A DNA stretch of 48,208 nucleotides from Pelargonium tetragonum (lineage: Eukaryota; Streptophyta; Magnoliopsida; Geraniales; Geraniaceae): positions 1 through 48,208 of the forward strand of contig JAYMTL010000144.1 in assembly GCA_036897445.1 (NCBI GenBank), given 5' to 3'. The translations under genes and the position numbers were made by a program. Every line of letters begins with the position of its first letter. Positions within the stretch are counted from its first letter, which is position 1. Under the pieces are notes generated by a model, which was given only the letters and a program-made list of their open reading frames with translations, made no database searches and had not been told where the DNA came from. This document shows positions 14,262 through 28,202 of this stretch, one piece after another.

Positions 14262-14286
14262 AGCCCCCTTACATTACAAAGGGGCT
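14262..14286. terminator. G/C-rich hairpin followed by TTTT
   Basis: AGCCCCCTT, then seven bases (ACATTAC), then AAAGGGGCT: a stem of eight pairs with one bulged base on each side, followed at once by TTTTAAAA. It has the shape of a Rho-independent terminator. Plant mitochondria do not use that mechanism, although 3' stem-loops often stabilise their transcripts. No gene lies just upstream, so the role is unknown. Confidence 0.25.
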
Positions 14287-15490
14287 TTTAAAAGGTATTT
14301 TATTATACGTCTACATTATTGTCCGGAATTTCTTTTACAGTAAAGCTAGGGCTTTTTTTACCATAAATTTCTGAAAAATTATACTAACGAACCCCTTTTG
14401 AACCTACTAAAAACTAATAAAGACAAGGAGTACTTTCAGTCTAGAATACCCCAAAAATTCTCAAGTAAAATGAATACTTTACTCTACCAATTAAAGGTAA
14501 CAGATATTTAGCACTAAGAATAAGGAGCTTGCATTAAGTGTAGCAAGAGCACCGGCCTTACACAAGTTTAGAAGATGGAGCGATAAATGCTCCAAAAAGG
14601 ATGCCGCAGTAGCACTGTTTACATATACTACTTTGATTAGGATAATACCGGATTCTTGGAAGAAAAACTTTTAATTACATAGACTCGCTAAGCACAGCCC
14701 CCCCGTATTATCAACAAGTCATTTTTTATCTTTTTATTTTAGGGGCCTTTTCAGACACTTCAGGACCCCTCTTGTATTTGTCCAAGATTCAAAAATGAAA
14801 CTCAACAAGGTGCACCTTTAGCCAGTAATCTGTAGCATTGTCAGGGTTGTTTTTCTATTTTTTGTTGGAGCAGACTCGACTAAGAAACTTATGAATTGAC
14901 TTTTAGGTGAGAAGGAACCAATTAAACTTAAGCTTCAAAAAGTATAAATATCCTTTAGTGGGACTCCTCCGTGGGAGACTAAGACTAAGAAAGGTCTTGT
15001 ATCGATACCCTATACTAGAAAAAGGAGCTCTGACATATACCTGAAACTTTGTAAAACTATCCTGACCTCTTGGCATATTCCGGATCATAACCAAAAGCTA
15101 TAATTAGCTCTTTAACAACGACTCTATTTGTGATTAGTGCACTTCCTTTTTCCTCCCTTATCCTGTTAGAGTATTGCCGACTAGGACCCTTTTCGGTCGC
15201 AGTAGCTTTTAGTCTTAAATATAAAGTGTGGAAGCAGCCCGGGTATGGGTATAAAAAGATTAACCCTAGTTAAGCTCGTTTCGAACCTTGTATTACAACT
15301 CATAAGAAGGAATTTTTTTGTATAAGTTTCGTGCATACCCATTAAAAAAGGAACCCAAAAATGATGTCAGAGCTCCCGATTAACATTTGGTAATTTATTA
15401 AACGAAGTGCTTAGCTCAAAAGCAAGTTTTATCCTAATAGTTGGCTTTTCTTTTCCACATATGGGGTTTTCGTTTATTTGTCAAGGTTCT
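14287..15490. other. AT-rich spacer, no gene recognised
   Basis: Contains a minus-strand 63-codon frame (14903-15094) that resembles nothing and is within chance. A run of seven C sits at about 14698-14704. No gene is recognisable. Confidence 0.5.
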
Positions 15491-15875
15491 CTAATTTATT
15501 AGTAAAGTAACAGAATTTCTTCCAGAAAACAATTTCAAAAATAGGCAAGTAGAAGAGCTTAAGTGCCACAGCAAAAAGGAGATTTTCATAAGAGTGGATA
15601 ACCCTAGGGTAAAAGTGCAACATTCCTGTGTAGTTAAGGTTCTATCCTCTATTCTCGAAGCCATTTTTAGCCTGTTCTTCAAGCCAGGGCTCCGCAGGGA
15701 TTTCTTTCAATTCATTGCCTCGGAAATGGGTCTTACTTGTCTTTACGTAAAAGGTTACTTGGCACTGTTGGCAAAATTCCTTAGCAAAGTTATAATATTA
15801 GCTCTCTTTTTTCTATTCTTTTGTGCAAGATTTTTTTATTATAGGCTTGCATTAGAATTTCTAATTTGGTGTTAA
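15491..15875. other. Short frames open on both strands, no recognisable product
   Basis: A 93-codon plus-strand frame (15594-15875, GTG start) overlaps a 63-codon minus-strand frame (15491-15682). The plus product would have a strongly hydrophobic C-terminal third, with VIILALFFLFF near residue 67, which looks like a membrane helix. T-rich codons give that automatically. Neither frame matches a family I know. A decayed gene or chance are both possible; I favour chance. Confidence 0.2.
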
Positions 15876-18800
15876 TAGTTTTAGTAGGGGTAGTCCTTAC
15901 GTGGTTAGTAAAATTGCTTAACTAGATAGAAGTTCTCTAAAAAAGGAATCCGAACTAGGATGTATTAGGATTTTAGGGCAAAAATCTCTAATCATTAGTT
16001 AAAACCTGCTTAGAACAATAAGAAATCCTTAAGGTTTACGTAATACACAAATATAAGCTCTTTTACTTGTCAATTCGATAATTAGGAGCCATTACTTTAT
16101 CGGGGAACCCTTGTATCATGACTACCCTCTAACCTATACCCTTTGCATTAAGATAAAATTTTTTAATAAGACTATTCTTTCCGAGATACTAAAGGGCTCG
16201 AGCAATCATATTTATACTTTAAATAGTTTTTCCAGAACAGCGATCGTATACCCTATACCAAAGTCAGATTAAAATGTTTTTAGGTAAAAGTAAAGGGAAT
16301 AGCAGGAATAGGGGTCCCATACAGGACTGCCATGCATCTCTAAGGTATATAAATAAACAAAGATCTCCCTCAAAAACCAAATCACATTCCATAGGGAGCT
16401 TTTCTATACTATATATTATATGATATAAAACTCCTTACTAACTTTGTGCTCGGTGGTATGGTTTTCTTAAATTTACGGGGAGAGGTACAATAAGATAGGA
16501 AAGACATTCTTGAGTTATAATCCAGACTTACGTATAGTGGTAGAGTTCTTTCCGTTTGAGGCCTAATTTGAAAATGAATAACAAAAAACATTTATTTTAT
16601 ACGAAAAGGGGGAGTCAGCTAAAACCAAGGGATCAAGTAAATGTTTGCTTAGTTAGAAAGAGATATGGATTTTAATTCAGTGCAAGCTTTATTAGTCAAA
16701 CGTGTTCTTGTTACATCATATATTGGAAATTAAGCACTGTTCTGGCTATTTAGAATTTCTTTATTTTAATATGGTTTACATTTCGCCGAGTTGCCTGTAG
16801 AGAAAAAGCCTCTTCGTGTTGTTATATTCCTACCTTGAAAAGAGACCCCTTTTCGGCAATCCTATAGATTCAGGTTTGGGACATCCTTTATAGGGTCAGT
16901 ATATCCGTATAGATAGAAGGTTATGCTTCACTTAATTAGATGCAACAAGTTAAAACCTTGGCTTTATAGTCAAACTCTACTACTAAGAAAGAGATATCTT
17001 GGGCTCAGAGACTTGCCCGTTGGGGATTTCCTTCATTAATTATACTAAAATCCGAGGAAAAAAATATAGTGAAAATAAAGATTTATATGCATTAAGGCAC
17101 GAGACAGCACAAAAGTCTTTTACAAATTGTAAGGATACGCTCTTTTGTCACTAGCAAATATAGTAGACATAAAGGTCTAAGGGGGTGCCTAGGGTAATCA
17201 AAAAAGGAACCCGAATACTAAAGGAAAAAGTTAAGTAAGTTTGAATCTAAGGTACTTATACTGATTTGAGAGAAAATCTAATTAAATTTAGGCGAAAAAC
17301 AGGGGCAGTCTTCCATTTTATGATTTAAAAAGTGGAGGCTTTTTTCGTTTGACCCTTTTTTGCTAGCTGATATCTAAAAGGGGTAAGGAGTGTTTAGTTT
17401 TTCTATAGGTAGGGGTTATAACTTAAAATTTTTGTTAGGTTTTGGTGACACTATAAAGCAAGTTACAAGGGGGCTTCTAGGCAAGAATATAGCCAGAAAG
17501 TTCTACGAGGACGAACCAAAGGGCACCTATACCAATAACAAAAGAAACCCTTTCAAGTTAAGAAATTCCGGGTACCCTGAATTACTACTATTGGATAGAA
17601 CGTTATTCTAGCTTCCAACTAATACAAGAGTCGTAAAAAGTTACATATCGATTTTAGAAAGGTTTTTCAACAAAAAAGAGTTAATATAAATAGAATGGTC
17701 CTAAGAATCTAAAGCTAGTTTACGAAACTTTTATTACCTATATGAGTCTGGGGAGCCCATATTCTATTTATTTAAGTGCTTCAGAGTTACTTTACAGGGC
17801 TTCTGGTTTTAGATTTTTATACAAAAAAGAAGGGCTCTTATACTTTTTTTATAGTACACAGGTATACTCGATTTTCATTTTATTACATAGTGTAAAAGGC
17901 AGCTAGTAAATAAAATCCTGGTCTTGAGATTGGAATACTTTTCTGTAAGTTCTTTAAAATTATATATATAAGTAAGCTTACGGAGTTAAGTTATAAAAAT
18001 CCCTTAAGTAAGAGTGCTCCTAGCTATTGCTATTTACTTCGATTTACTGGATTATCCGCTGCTTAGTGTAGACTTCTAATTAAAGTAAAGGTTACTTTTT
18101 TGATTAAAGTTTTTAGTTTCAATTTATCTAATTTACTAAAAATAGAAATACAATATTACCATTCAAGGTTGCCTGGTTACAACTGCTCTTTTTTAGAGTA
18201 TAATATATACTTATTTCCTTTTTTTGATCCTCCTGAACTTCTGTGGGCAGAAATAGTACTGAAATTGTAAGGGGATTTTGTCCGAGCAGGGCCGGGGCAG
18301 GGAAAGTTTAGGTATACATTAAAGTCAATAGTTAGTAACATGTAGCGCCGATATAGAAAGAATCACAACAAGTTTTTATAGGTGGTTTTAGTGAATCCTT
18401 TAGCAACGTTTAAATAGAGCAGTCATTTTCTTAATTAGATGAAATTTCATTCTTTTTGCCTGGTCGAAATGATCTAAAGCATACACGGAGCTTTTTGGTA
18501 AGTAAAAGGTTAGGAGGTATCTTACATAAAGGTAGCGCAATGGGTTTTTTTAGCAAATGTTATTGGTTCAAATCTTATCAGCTATTAATTAGAGCATTCT
18601 TGACTTTTCGGTAATAAAGCACGTAACTGCAATTTCAAGGAGCTTGTCATAAACATTATATTACGATCTTTCTTACTCTGTGTTGTGCTCCTTTTATTGA
18701 ATTTCTCCGTTATACTGGATTTGGTCTGGTTTCTTCAGAAATGCGGGTTTCTTTTTTATATACTTTTTAGGGTTATGCTCTTAAGTCTATAGTATGGGTT

Positions 18801-21800
18801 ATAACAGGGCTTAGTGATAATTGATAGGACTCGTACAAAATAAGAAGAGATGCCGGACCCTGGTAGTATCTAACAAGAATATAGAGTGGAGGGATTAAGG
18901 GCATCTCGGAGATACTTTTGTATGAAGTATTAGGCTCTGAAAGAGAGAGTTGGTGTACTTTAGATAGAATATACAAACCTCGGCCTAGGATAGAGTACTC
19001 TCGAGATTGCTGTAGTATATAAGTGGAAGTATTCTCTTACGATTTAGGGTTTAGTTTTTATAATTACAAAAAGGGGACCTATGATAGGTTTACTTTACAA
19101 AGAGAAAGAGAGAGTTTCAAAGTTAAAAGAGGTCCTGGTTTCACCGTGGTAGTCTTTCTTATGGATAACTGAATAAAGTTAAGGGCTTGGTAAGTTCTCG
19201 CAAAAGAGCTAAAGTAGTATACATTGCAACATAGCCAGGGGCTTAAGCTAATTTTGAAGGTCGGCTATATTAAAGTGAAAGTGACCCGTCTGGTAAAGAC
19301 AAGGGAAGTCTAGCCGGTTAGTAACAAGGAATTCCTCTTTTTAATCTAAATCCATTACCTTCAATGTTTAGAAAGTATTTACTTAAAAGTAATATCTAAC
19401 AGGAAGAGTTGCTCCTGTAGTATATACTCTGGGACTTGAACTTATGTATACCCTCTATTCAGTATTCCGTAGCTAGTGTCTTTTCTGCCAAGGCCTTTGT
19501 CTTATAGGGTTCCTGTATTCTGAATCTTTCTAGTAAATAAAGAAGTTTGTTTCAAGTAAATAAGTAAAGTAGTGAAAGTTTTTATAGTTAAAGGTGGTCT
19601 ATACTAGGACTCTCTTGCAATTCCCTTCTTGATATTTGAACCAACGGCATTCGCCTAGCAGATGGCTACTTAGGAATTCTGTATCAACAGCGGGTTGCAA
19701 ATGTAGGGTTCTAGCTCACCAAAGGAGTCTTAATTGGTTTTATTATATATACTAAACTAAAAAGCTTCCGCCGAGCGAGTGTATATTATAACGAATTTCT
19801 TTATTTATATAAGCTAATTTAAGTTCCGTAAATTCAAAATAGAGCTGGCGCTTTACTTTACACACAGTTTTAAGGGGTTTAACAAGATAGCTTTATTACT
19901 TGCTTTCTACCCCTTCTAGATAACTAACAATAGAAAAATAGTGAAGTAAAGAGCTCGAGATCCGAGAGGTGAGTGTAACGAAAATTGTAGTAAAAGAGGA
20001 AGCTTAGTTTTATCCATTATTAGTTAAAAAGATATTTTTATTAAGGCCCCTTTTTAATAAGAAGTTTCAAGTCCTTAAAATTCAAATTAGAAATAAGGCG
20101 CCTTCGGGGATTCCTTTACTACACATTATTAGAAATTTTTAAGTGCATCCTATACAAAGGATTTCCTATAGATAAATAAGGGCTCTCGTTATAGAAATAT
20201 ACAACTAAAAAATGGCTAGTTTTACTGCTATAGAAGCTAGTTAGTACAAGGGTTTTGCGTCAATGGGGCCCTTACACTAACACTTAATGAGGGAGTTTTC
20301 TCTAATTTCACTTTATCTTCAATTGCTCTGTTCTAGACTAAAAATTCCTAATTTTGACTGAGATAACAACTTTTATACTGTGGGCGGTGATAGTACACTG
20401 GGGTACTCTATCTAAATTATATACCAAAATAAAGGAAACTTCTCTTTTGAGCTATGCATAGTATTCGAAAAGTCCCCGCATTTTCAGAATAAAATTCCGT
20501 GCTCCAAAATATTTATTAGGGAATATTCAACCCATATGCGAGAGAGGGCACTGCAACGCAAAAGGGATCCAGACAAATTAATAGTAGGTAAAATGCAGAG
20601 ATATATATTCACAAAACAGGAATCTCTCATAGAATTATGTAACAAGAATACCTTATAATCGGAAGTAGACGTTATGCTTTTAATAAGAAGACTTTTTATC
20701 TACCAAAAGTCCTATAATTTATTCAGTAATCCTTCCAGAGGGTCGCGAAGTATAGTTATTTTTGTAATTTAATAAGCGAGTTTAAATAAGAGTTAATCAA
20801 AGTAGCCCTCTTTAGCTGAATCCTTTATTCGTAACCGGGGGATCCCGACAAAAAGTTTCTAGTATATCTTAACTTTCCTGGGTATACTTTTAATACAAAG
20901 CCCGTCTTTTTAGAGACAAATCTGGTACATTTCGGTTTTCTCCACGCAAGGAATTACCGATTAAGAGCCCGTAGATAAAATTCTAGGGAATGCCCTGTAT
21001 CCTTGGTTTCGAGGAAGGTTCAAGTAAATCTCAGTAAAAAGAAAGGGGATATTTGTTGTGATTAGGTGGGTTTTGCCCTTTCATTGTTTGTACAAGTTTT
21101 TTGCGTGGGATATATAAAATACCTAAGGGGTTTGCAGGACAAAAGAGTTTCAAAGGTGAGAGTTTAGAAAAAAACAAGAGTGATTTATTATAAGTAACTA
21201 AAATCTCGGGGATAAATCCATAAAGGTGTAATTAGGGGTGCTTAGTTATAACTATGAGTATAAATAAAGTTCCCCACTATCTTTTTTTTTCAAAATTAGA
21301 GGTTTAGCAGTTTCCTAGAAATAGCGAATCTAAAACACTTTTATAGAACCTCTATTCTAAATATTATTAGAGAAGGTATAGATTTTCTTTTATCTTTTAT
21401 AAAGTCCCCTGCAATCAGAGAAGGTACCCGAAGACTGGTAATTAAGATTCATGAAATGTCAATTGCTTAAACTTTACTTTTATAACAAAAAAGAAGTCCC
21501 TATCCCTAAAGAAAAGAATATTCAACTTAAATCCTGCAAATTCAAGTTAAGGACATAGGCCCTTATATGCATACCAACCCTTTAGTGGTCAAATTATTAC
21601 TGTAAACAACCGGACTGGGAGAGGTTCAATATTCATACAGAGTATTCCGTTAAGGGGATTCCCCCTTCTTTTGGAGTCTCTTAGAAATGCTTTATAGCGC
21701 TGTTTTACATGCCTTTTAATTAATAAACCTTTTGTTCTAAAAAAAACGAATAGGATACTGAGTAAATAAAAGAGTTTGAGTATAGGCAGCCTGTACAATT

Positions 21801-23561
21801 CCGGTTTTCTATTAACATTGTGGATAGGACTTTAGTTTATAAAAAGCTGAGACTTTTAGGACTTCCTTTACATGCGATATCGCTTTCACTTATCAGTCCT
21901 ATTCCGGGCACTTTAAATTGCGAGGTTAATTCTTGTGTTACTTTAAAGAACAATCCATGAATAAAGAAATTTATTCAGTAAATAAAATACAGTTAAAAGA
22001 AAACAAACGAAAAAGGAAGAAATATAGAAAACAAGAAGCTGTTAAAGCATGCGTATAGCCCACGTAAACGGCCATGCAACAGGGATACCTGTTAATCTTC
22101 TACAAGACTTTACGAGTATGCAGCTTTTTCTCAACTAGAGTTAGATTATTAAGCATATGCTTCCTTTTTTAGGATACTCGAATAAACTTGATACTACCCC
22201 ACACTGCAGTTATTCTTCAACCTATTTTATACAAAATTACTAAACCGAAAACTTTACCTTGGGGGGCCCGCTTGTTTTGTACCGTACCATAGGAACTCCT
22301 ATAGCTTAAAAAAGAAATTTTTTCCTTTTTTTCCTTAAATAAAATAAGGTATAACATAGTATGAATCCCTTGGTTTAACCCGTGCTACCAACACTTGTTA
22401 CTTAACCAGTTCATAGAAAAAGTTTCTTAACATGCCGGAATACCTTGAACTTTTCGTAAAAACCCTTACTCCTATGGGTAGTGAAAAAGGGTATAGATTT
22501 TATTGCCCTATTAAAGTCTGAGGAAAGAAGCGTCTTGCTAAAATGGTATATATATATCCACTGTTTCCGCGTGCTAAAGAAATTGCAATAAAAGAGGAAA
22601 GAGAAATTCTATTTGTGCAAGACTTATCCTTTTGAGAACCCAAACATAAATTCTTGGATTTATTGCTTAAAGATAGACCTGAAACTACTGACCAAAAGTT
22701 TCTCCGTACTCTTCCGACTGAAGGCGGCCCCCTGCCCGTAATTCTAAATAACTCAAATTCGGTTTAATAGGGGATTCCTATTAATTTATACCTTCTTTAT
22801 TAAGTTAAGGGATTCTAGCATCAATACCAGTACTTCTATTCCTTTTCTTTTAAATACTTATACGTAAAAAGTGACTTTTTCTTAATTAAAAGGTAGCTAC
22901 TATACTTTTGTTTAGAAAACCCAAAAAGTTTACTGTACAGAAAAAGCCCTTGTGACTGACTAAGAACTCAAAAATTTTTATACCTACCTTCACAAGGGAC
23001 TACCAAACCTAGGACTTTATCTTCAGTTACAGAGGATGTAAACACATTTATATAATATTTTTGAAGAATTGGCTCCGAATTGTTAAATATTAGAAAATTT
23101 ATCTAAAAATCATCTTCCTTTTTCCACCCTTTAAATGTAAGTTTAAGATTTAGAATTATACACCCGCAGGAAACTTTGATTCGACTGCACTCAAAAGCTT
23201 TTGTAGATCTAGAAAATAACCTATATCTGTGTTTTACATCTAGAAGTGTTAGGTAGAGGGTATAGCACAAATTGAATCAAAGGCACCCTATTCTAGGCGA
23301 ACTACTATAGTTAAGAAGTCTTCACTTGGGTATTCCGGTGACTTAAGCTTTTAGGGGGAATCTTCGGGATTAATTATTTCTTGATAGTAAAACCAAACTA
23401 GCAGAGTTTTGGCGCTGATCGTGCTGCTTTTAAAAGGACCTTACCACACAGCCGCGTGAGTAGGACATAGCTAGTTGATAAAAAGACTTTTTTATTAACA
23501 CCCCTTCGCTTTCAAAGAGACCCGGAATGTGCTTATATTTATAAGAAAACACAGGATACCC
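15876..23561. other. AT-rich spacer, no gene recognised
   Basis: Several frames of 60-73 codons occur (16409-16591 minus, 17390-17611 plus, 18773-18976 minus, 21589-21798 minus). None resembles a known protein, and the number is what I would expect by chance. A GGTTCAAATC word at about 18564-18573 lacks pairing arms and is not a tRNA. GGATCC occurs at 20565 and 20840. Nothing else is visible. Confidence 0.55.
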
Positions 23562-24034
23562 TTATCCTTTTTTTATTTCTGTGGAATTCCTTAAAAGTTT
23601 AAAAGTATAGACCCTATACATAGGCGCACTTCTCATTTTCATCCCAGACTTAGGGGTCCGAAGCATAACCGAGTTTAATTTACAAGTGATAGGACTGGAA
23701 CCTAAGGAATACCTGATGATGTCATTTTCTTTTTCCATATTTACTGAAAATTTCCTAAACAAGCTACAAATAAAGGTAAAGCCTAATTGCATTGCGGATT
23801 AGTAAGAACACCTCGGGAATAAAAAGCTCCTTTATTACCAAATTCCTGTCAGAAATTCTAAAAGAAACAAGGAAGGGTTTCTCATGGGGGATAGAAGTCC
23901 CGGTTATAAGTAAAAACTTTAGACTAGTAACTCCTTGCGTGGGTAAGAAAGTTATGCCTGTCTCATTTTTTGGTACAGTAAGCGCATTTCCTCGATTGAG
24001 AAGTATATCTCTTAGCTCGAGCACTATAAATTAA
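23562..24034. other. Block open on both strands, no recognisable product
   Basis: Three frames overlap: minus 23562-23792 (76 codons), minus 23764-24024 (86 codons) and plus 23792-24034 (80 codons, TTG start). Stops are depleted on both strands together for about 470 bases, unlike the flanks. The plus frame is Ser/Lys/Phe-rich with no motif I recognise. A decayed gene or captured fragment could leave such a footprint. It could also reflect slightly higher G+C here. Confidence 0.2.
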
Positions 24035-27000
24035 TACAAAATGCAGCAGAAAGGTTATATAACTAGAGAAGGGGATTGTTTCCTAATATTTGCATCCTGC
24101 AATTCCAACGGATTGCCGTTAGAAAGATTTAGTCCTTTTACGAGATATTTCGATCTTTTTATCAAGGGTCCTTAAACTAGTTAATCCAGTGATCTCCTTC
24201 GGAAGTCTTACTTATAGTATAGGAGCCTTTTAAATAGATTTTCTGTTTCAGAGACCTGTGCTATATATCCCCTTTAACTTGAAGAATTTAATACATAGCA
24301 GAAATGATAGGGGTTAAACCCCGGACTAGACTAGAACTGCAGTAAGAAATTGACTAATTAAGAGTTTTCCTTAACACTATGCTGTTTAAAAATCACTCTA
24401 TCTTTAAAATGGGTTAACCTACCAACAAGGGACCAAGACTCCTTTACTGAGAAACCAAAATCGCTTATATAGACAAAGCTTCGATTTTACCGGATCTAAA
24501 AAAAGTCACGGAGCTATGAGGAGCCTGGTAAATATGAAAAAAGTATTTAAATGAGGCTTTAGATTCAGTGAGGGGTTCACATCTTATACTTATAGGAGAA
24601 ATTCCCAATAGCTTATAGTAATACCCTACGAAAATGGGATTGGATTCTCTAAAGGCAAGAATTACAGAGGAGCAAAACTTAAGAAGAATAGACCCGCGGG
24701 GAGTATGAAAAAGCGCTTAACTGCGGAAAAAGAAAACAAGCTTACTTTTTAATTTGTTTTCTATTTGATAAAATATTCTTTCACTTACCTGCCTAGGTAT
24801 TGAACCCTTTGACTTTTAGGGGTATAACTCAAGCTGCATACATTCATTTTAATCGCTCGGGTCGATGCTTTTTGAATAACCACTCCTTAAATTCAAATTT
24901 ACAACAAGAAAGTAAAACCAAGTACAAGTAGTAGGATTCGATTAGAGTTGCCTAACCCAGGAGATTCTTAATAAAAGGGCCTTTTAATAATGTTAGTGTG
25001 CAATTCTCTGTCAAAGAGGAACTGGACTCCTAAACGATGACTAATTTTCTTTTAGCTTATACCACTACAAAATTAATAAAAATAGGGGGCTTACCTGCCA
25101 AAAAGACAGTAAAACAGAATGAAAAATATTATAATTCAGTGAATACTTGAGAAGGGCTTAGGGGCTCTACTTAACAAAGTAAGTTCTTAATAGGAATTCA
25201 TTTACAGAGTCGTGAGTGCTCTAAATTGCTTTGCTGCTTTTATTGGGTTGCTGGTTTAACAAAGGGAATTACTAAAAAAAGAAGAAGGAGACTCTTGGGT
25301 TCGAAACGGGAGACTTCTTATATAAATATAAGCGAAAAGATAACTAAACTTTAAGACTCTAGATAAAGTACTTGAGCTTTTATGATTTGTTATAGGGTTT
25401 CTCTGGGCACTCTTTTCTTTTTGTAAAGTTAACTCTTACTAAGTACTAGAGGCCCCTCCTTGTATCTATATCCCGAGGGATTGCTCTTAAAAGCCGCTTG
25501 AGTCGTTAATAAAGCGACGGTATAAATACTAATGAAAAAGGGGCGCACCTTACTTAAATCTTAAATCACTTAAATAAAGTAACCAAACCACATAAAGCAA
25601 GATTTAACCTCATAATGAGAGTCGGAAAAAGGTCGTAGAACCCTAACCACTTAAATTTACTAACCTGGAATACGCACTTAGCCTCGAGTTTTTCAGCTCT
25701 TTATCTGGATCTGGTAATTTTAAAATAAAGTAGTAAAGATTATTCTACTAAAAGGATTCCTGATAAAATTATTATAAAAGCCCGAGTAGGAGAAATCTTT
25801 CTCGCTCGCGTGTATTACTAAATAGAATTGCCCTGATAAACCTTACCAAAGAGTATAAGTAGAATCTTTCTCCAGGAATTCTGGTATAACAATTAAGGGT
25901 ACTGAGTTGGAGGCAGTCCTTTTGTAAACAAAACCCTAAAAATCCTAGCTTGCATAAATTTATAAGTTATAAAACAAATATCTAGCCTGGTTAATTTGAA
26001 GAAAGTCCCTTAAGTAGCATCCCTTTTTAGGGGTGTGAAGCAGTCTTGTATTATATAAAGTCTTTCCGTTAATGTTTTTTTGTACTAAAAGGGAAAGTCT
26101 AACTAATGTAGAAAGGCCATACTCATTAAATACTCGTTTGGGGATTCCTTTTAGTTAGTATTCAAAAAGTACTCCAATAGAAGCGGGTTATCTAAGGGCT
26201 TCATTTAGAGTGCTCGATAAAAGATTCGTTGGAAAAGTATCCCTATTGTAAGCAACCCCGGGGCAATCACGCTAAGTCAAAAAATGACTCTTATATATAT
26301 AGTATTCTGAATACAAGGAATTTTTAAGTGAATATCTAAATTTTTGTTTTGGTCCCTCTATTTAGGAACTCTTCTAGCGCTTTACTTATTGATTTATAAT
26401 AATTTTAAAGATTTAGTTGCTTATTATATAACTTCCCGTACTTTAGTTGTAAGGGAATAGCAATACATAGACAGAATCCCCTTAAAAAAGCTCAAGGAAA
26501 CTCTTAGATTGGGTGGGTTTTCTCGGCTTTATAGGTAATAGATTCAATTCTGTTATAAATTGTAGTAGCAATAGATAGCAAATAGCACAAAGTAATCCAA
26601 TAAGAAAGGTTTCTCTTTTTGGTTTGGAAAGTCTAGAATACTCATTAGTTTAGTAACTATCCAGGTTAATGCGGATCTAATTACCTTCCTCTTGAATGAA
26701 GGAGTTCTCATTGAAGACCGTATCCGTAAAGTATAAAGGGAACTCTAGGTGTTTACTTGGTATAGAGAAAGCTCCCGTGGAATATACAGCCTTTATTTTT
26801 AGAAAAAAGAATTTGGACCTGGTTTTTATTTACAGCGGCTAAAGTAGACTAAAAGGAAACTCGGGACTTCTTTCGTGCCTTACTAGGGCCAACTTTACCT
26901 TGTATCGAAGCATGAGATCCTGAATAAAGCCATATAAACAAAAGACTTTTACGCTCTCTCTCCTTAGGGGTCAGTCTACCCCCCCCTTTTTTTAGAAATT

Positions 27001-27745
27001 TTGAACAAATTCATTCGTTTTTTGAAATATCCGAGCATTTACCTCTTGGCTGAAAGATTGATACGAAGTAAGATTATTCTTTAACTACAACGTATGGAAG
27101 AGCCCACTTAACTTTCATAGAGGGGAACTCCTAATATGCCACGGTAGGCTATAGCATTGTGTAAATGGATTAGCTTCTATCTTTTAAGTAATGCCTGTTA
27201 AAACGTGTAGAAGTTAAAGATTCGACCTGCGCTCAAAAAAATCTTACTTTCGACAAAACCTTCTTTAGTAATTTGTAAAGCTCTAGGGTGTAGGTAAATA
27301 TGCTCCTATTCATTTTCTTTAGCGGGGGCCCAGCTTATTCTTTTCTTAGAAGTTAGTTAATTAACGAAGGACCCCTGCAATATTTAGCTCCTTGTTTTAC
27401 TACTTTATTTCCTGGATTTCTCCCTTTTTATTAGTGTAGCGCTGCTTGGATCGGGCAGAGTCCAAAATACTAGCTTTTAATCTCTTAATCTAAGAGCCTC
27501 CTAAAGCCTTGCAGCCAAAAAGAAAAGGTTTCTCTTATATAGGCAAAGCAAGAACAAAAAAACAGCCTATAAATTTAGGATACTTCCCTTTCAATAAATA
27601 TAAAGCTTTCTAAATCAAAATACTGGAAGGGCTTCGTATTAAGTTGAGGTACCGACCTTGGGCCTTCATATAAGATTATAATATCTGCCCTGAGTAGTAG
27701 GAAATCCCTAGCATTCGCCAAGGCACTTAAGAGCACTTTATTATA
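24035..27745. other. AT-rich spacer, no gene recognised
   Basis: Stop-rich and without recognisable genes. It holds an eight-C plus seven-T junction at about 26979-26993, and one copy of the word AATCGCTTATATAGA near 24459-24473, which recurs in variant form at 28.2, 46.3 and 47.3 kb. Confidence 0.55.
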
Positions 27746-28018
27746 TCAAAGCAAGCTTTTACTACTAACTCTTCTGAAAATTGCCTTCTTTAGGGACCTC
27801 CTCTTTAAAAATACAAGTCTCCTCATATTTACTATAAATAAGGAGTAAGAAAAGCCAGCGAGCCTCCTTCCTAGAGTTTTCAGATTAAGCAAGTATCTTA
27901 CTTTCTTTTTTTTATAAAGGATCGCTTCTATAATCTTAATGATACCTGCAATTAATTTATCAAAACACCCGACTTCTTCTGTATTAAATAAAATAAAACT
28001 AGCTTTATCGATTTCCAT
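27746..28018 (-). CDS. Unrecognised basic 90-codon frame, doubtful gene
   Basis: This frame has a true ATG start and no recognisable homology. The product would be unusually rich in Lys and Arg, with hydrophobic stretches (LIAGIIKIIEAIL near residues 22-34 and FSYSLFIV near 56-63). It overlaps head-to-head with a plus-strand ATG frame of 87 codons (27939-28202), so at least one of the two is spurious and probably both are. No promoter or neighbour supports it. It is listed because it is one of the few ATG-started frames of this length. Confidence 0.12.
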   Translation of the reverse strand: MEIDKASFILFNTEEVGCFDKLIAGIIKIIEAILYKKKKVRYLLNLKTLGRRLAGFSYSLFIVNMRRLVFLKRRSLKKAIFRRVSSKSLL

Positions 28019-28202
28019 TACAAATGCCTTAAAAATTCAGTACGTACCCAGGGACACCTTTTGTAAACCAATTTATAGCGCGCAGGATTCTTTAACCTTA
28101 CCTACCCTACCTATAAACTATAAAGTAAATTTGAATGAAGATTTTTCTGGAGCTTTAGAATTCCCAGCTATAGCTAAAAGTAGGTTCAAATCACTTATAT
28201 AA

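Noticed and set aside
18773-18976. Minus-strand frame of 67 codons
   Set aside because: No recognisable motif, and the length is within the expectation for random sequence of this composition.
25288-25303. GGGTTCGAAACGGG as a tRNA T-arm
   Set aside because: The stem does not close and no D-arm or anticodon arm lies upstream.
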